Assembly (NCBI RefSeq): GCF_910591885.1
Contig: NW_025963549.1
Span: 3,720,001-3,784,000, forward strand
Source of the DNA: Bombus terrestris
Lineage: Eukaryota; Arthropoda; Insecta; Hymenoptera; Apidae
Reading direction: 5' to 3'
DNA length: 64,000 bases
In this document: one piece after another, positions 63,701 to 64,000 of the stretch
Numbering within the stretch: the first letter of the stretch is position 1
Layout: the number at the start of each line of letters is the position of its first letter
Notes under the pieces: generated by a model
Databases searched by the model: none
Told to the model about the DNA's origin: nothing
What the model saw: the letters and a program-made list of their open reading frames with translations, nothing else
Position numbers and translations under genes: made by a program

Positions 63701-64000
63701 TGGTCCGAAATCGCTGACAAAATTAGGCAATAACAGGAAATATATGCAACGCAATATAAGGTATATGTATAGCATGGAAATTGTAATCGTTGCTCGCTCG
63801 CTCCACTCGCTCGTATAAATCGAGGTCCAACCTCACAACCGATCCGACACGTTAGCAAATTTGAAATAAGTCGCCTCATTATCGAATAACGAACGCAAGA
63901 GGGCTTGGTTTTAGGTTAGACTATATTTTTCGAGCGAGCGCAGCGTGCGAGTGTCGCGTAAATGTGTGTCACAATCCAACGGTTTGGCACATAGGGACAT
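60740..64000 (+). repeat. Last HOR unit, running off the window: V-P-S-Q-R-S-Q-T
   Basis: Monomer starts are 60740 (V), 61162 (P), 61584 (S-like), 62006 (Q), 62428 (R), 62850 (S), 63272 (Q) and 63694 (T, partial). The pair 61162/61584 shares TTTACCAATACTTTT and ACAAAAGTAGG with the pair 50186/50608, exactly 10976 bp (26 monomers) earlier, and with 45575/45997. The array clearly continues past base 64000. Confidence 0.88.

Larger units (their letters stand above)
1..64000 (+). repeat. Satellite DNA array, ~422-bp monomer, 151 full copies plus one partial
   Basis: The motif CAACGTGTGG (or CAATGTG / GAATGTG) recurs at a spacing of 409-424 bp, mostly 422, from base 1 to the right edge. I placed each start by reading: 1, 422, 844, 1266, 1688, 2110 and so on to 63694. 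All copies are head to tail on the + strand. Shared landmarks in order within a monomer are the start motif, an AT-rich stretch with ATATATGCAAGG, a GCTC-rich arm, CCGACACGTTAGC, TATCGAATAACGAACGC, TTAGGTTAG, a GAGC-rich arm, GACATTGAAATATTCGCACC, TATCGAATTGCGTACTGAC and TTTTACATAAATAGTAATAT. No stretch longer than a few bases lies outside this pattern, so no transposon, unique segment or gene interrupts the array. The length and head-to-tail order are typical of eukaryotic centromeric or heterochromatic satellites. The family name and species are not recognisable to me. Confidence 0.98.

Noticed and set aside
1..64000. CRISPR array
   Set aside because: The repeat unit is about 422 bp, with monomers similar along their whole length and no short repeat-unique spacer pattern.
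1..64000. Tandem rRNA, tRNA, 5S or histone gene cluster
   Set aside because: No conserved rRNA core, tRNA box A or B arrangement, 5S internal promoter or histone coding sequence is recognisable in the monomer.
1..64000. Transposon insertion or long terminal repeats inside the array
   Set aside because: Every monomer start could be placed at 409-424 bp from the last, leaving no room for an insertion. No target-site duplications or transposase and reverse transcriptase motifs were seen.

Overview
The whole 64 kb window is one uninterrupted, head-to-tail satellite DNA array. I placed every monomer boundary by hand, using the CAACGTGTGG motif or its CAATGTG / GAATGTG variants. This gives 151 complete monomers plus a 307-bp partial one at the right edge (start 63694). 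Most monomers are 421-423 bp (mode 422). The exceptions are one of 424 bp, eight that carry a 4-bp deletion (seven of 418 bp and one of 409 bp). All monomers have the same orientation. I found no unique sequence, transposon, RNA gene or credible protein-coding gene anywhere in the window.

This is clearly eukaryotic heterochromatin of the centromeric, pericentromeric or subtelomeric kind. The species cannot be named from the sequence. Abundant intact CpG in the GC-rich arms and a short TTAGGTTAGG motif in many monomers would fit an invertebrate such as an insect, but this is weak inference.

Each monomer has the same architecture. An AT-rich left part is followed by a 22-nt GC-rich arm built from GCTC steps, a spacer of about 116 nt, and a second 22-nt arm built from GAGC steps that is nearly the reverse complement of the first. 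A right part of about 190 nt ends in an AT-rich stretch. The arms could pair as a long-spaced stem.

Monomers differ by linked diagnostic variants and form higher-order repeats (HORs) that change along the window. From left to right: (1) 1-4221, ten diverse monomers; (2) 4222-10551, three near-identical copies of a five-monomer, 2110-bp HOR (types A-B-C-D-E); (3) 10552-21097, 25 monomers in which the A-E types are shuffled and many monomers are hybrids of two or three types; (4) 21098-24472, a transition holding two copies of a three-monomer, 1266-bp unit; (5) 22785-40516, two tandem copies of a 21-monomer, 8866-bp unit; (6) 38405-45152, two tandem copies of an eight-monomer, 3374-bp unit overlapping the end of the previous block; (7) 45153-48501, a cluster of monomers with the 4-bp deletion; (8) 48502-64000, a seven-monomer HOR (P-Q-R-S-Q-T-U) with insertions, deletions and hybrids.

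The picture is a satellite array evolving by repeated unequal exchange and local conversion at several scales. No genes act together here. The interest lies in the layered repeat history, the hybrid monomers whose switch points fall mostly around the GC-rich arms, and the conserved inverted arms.
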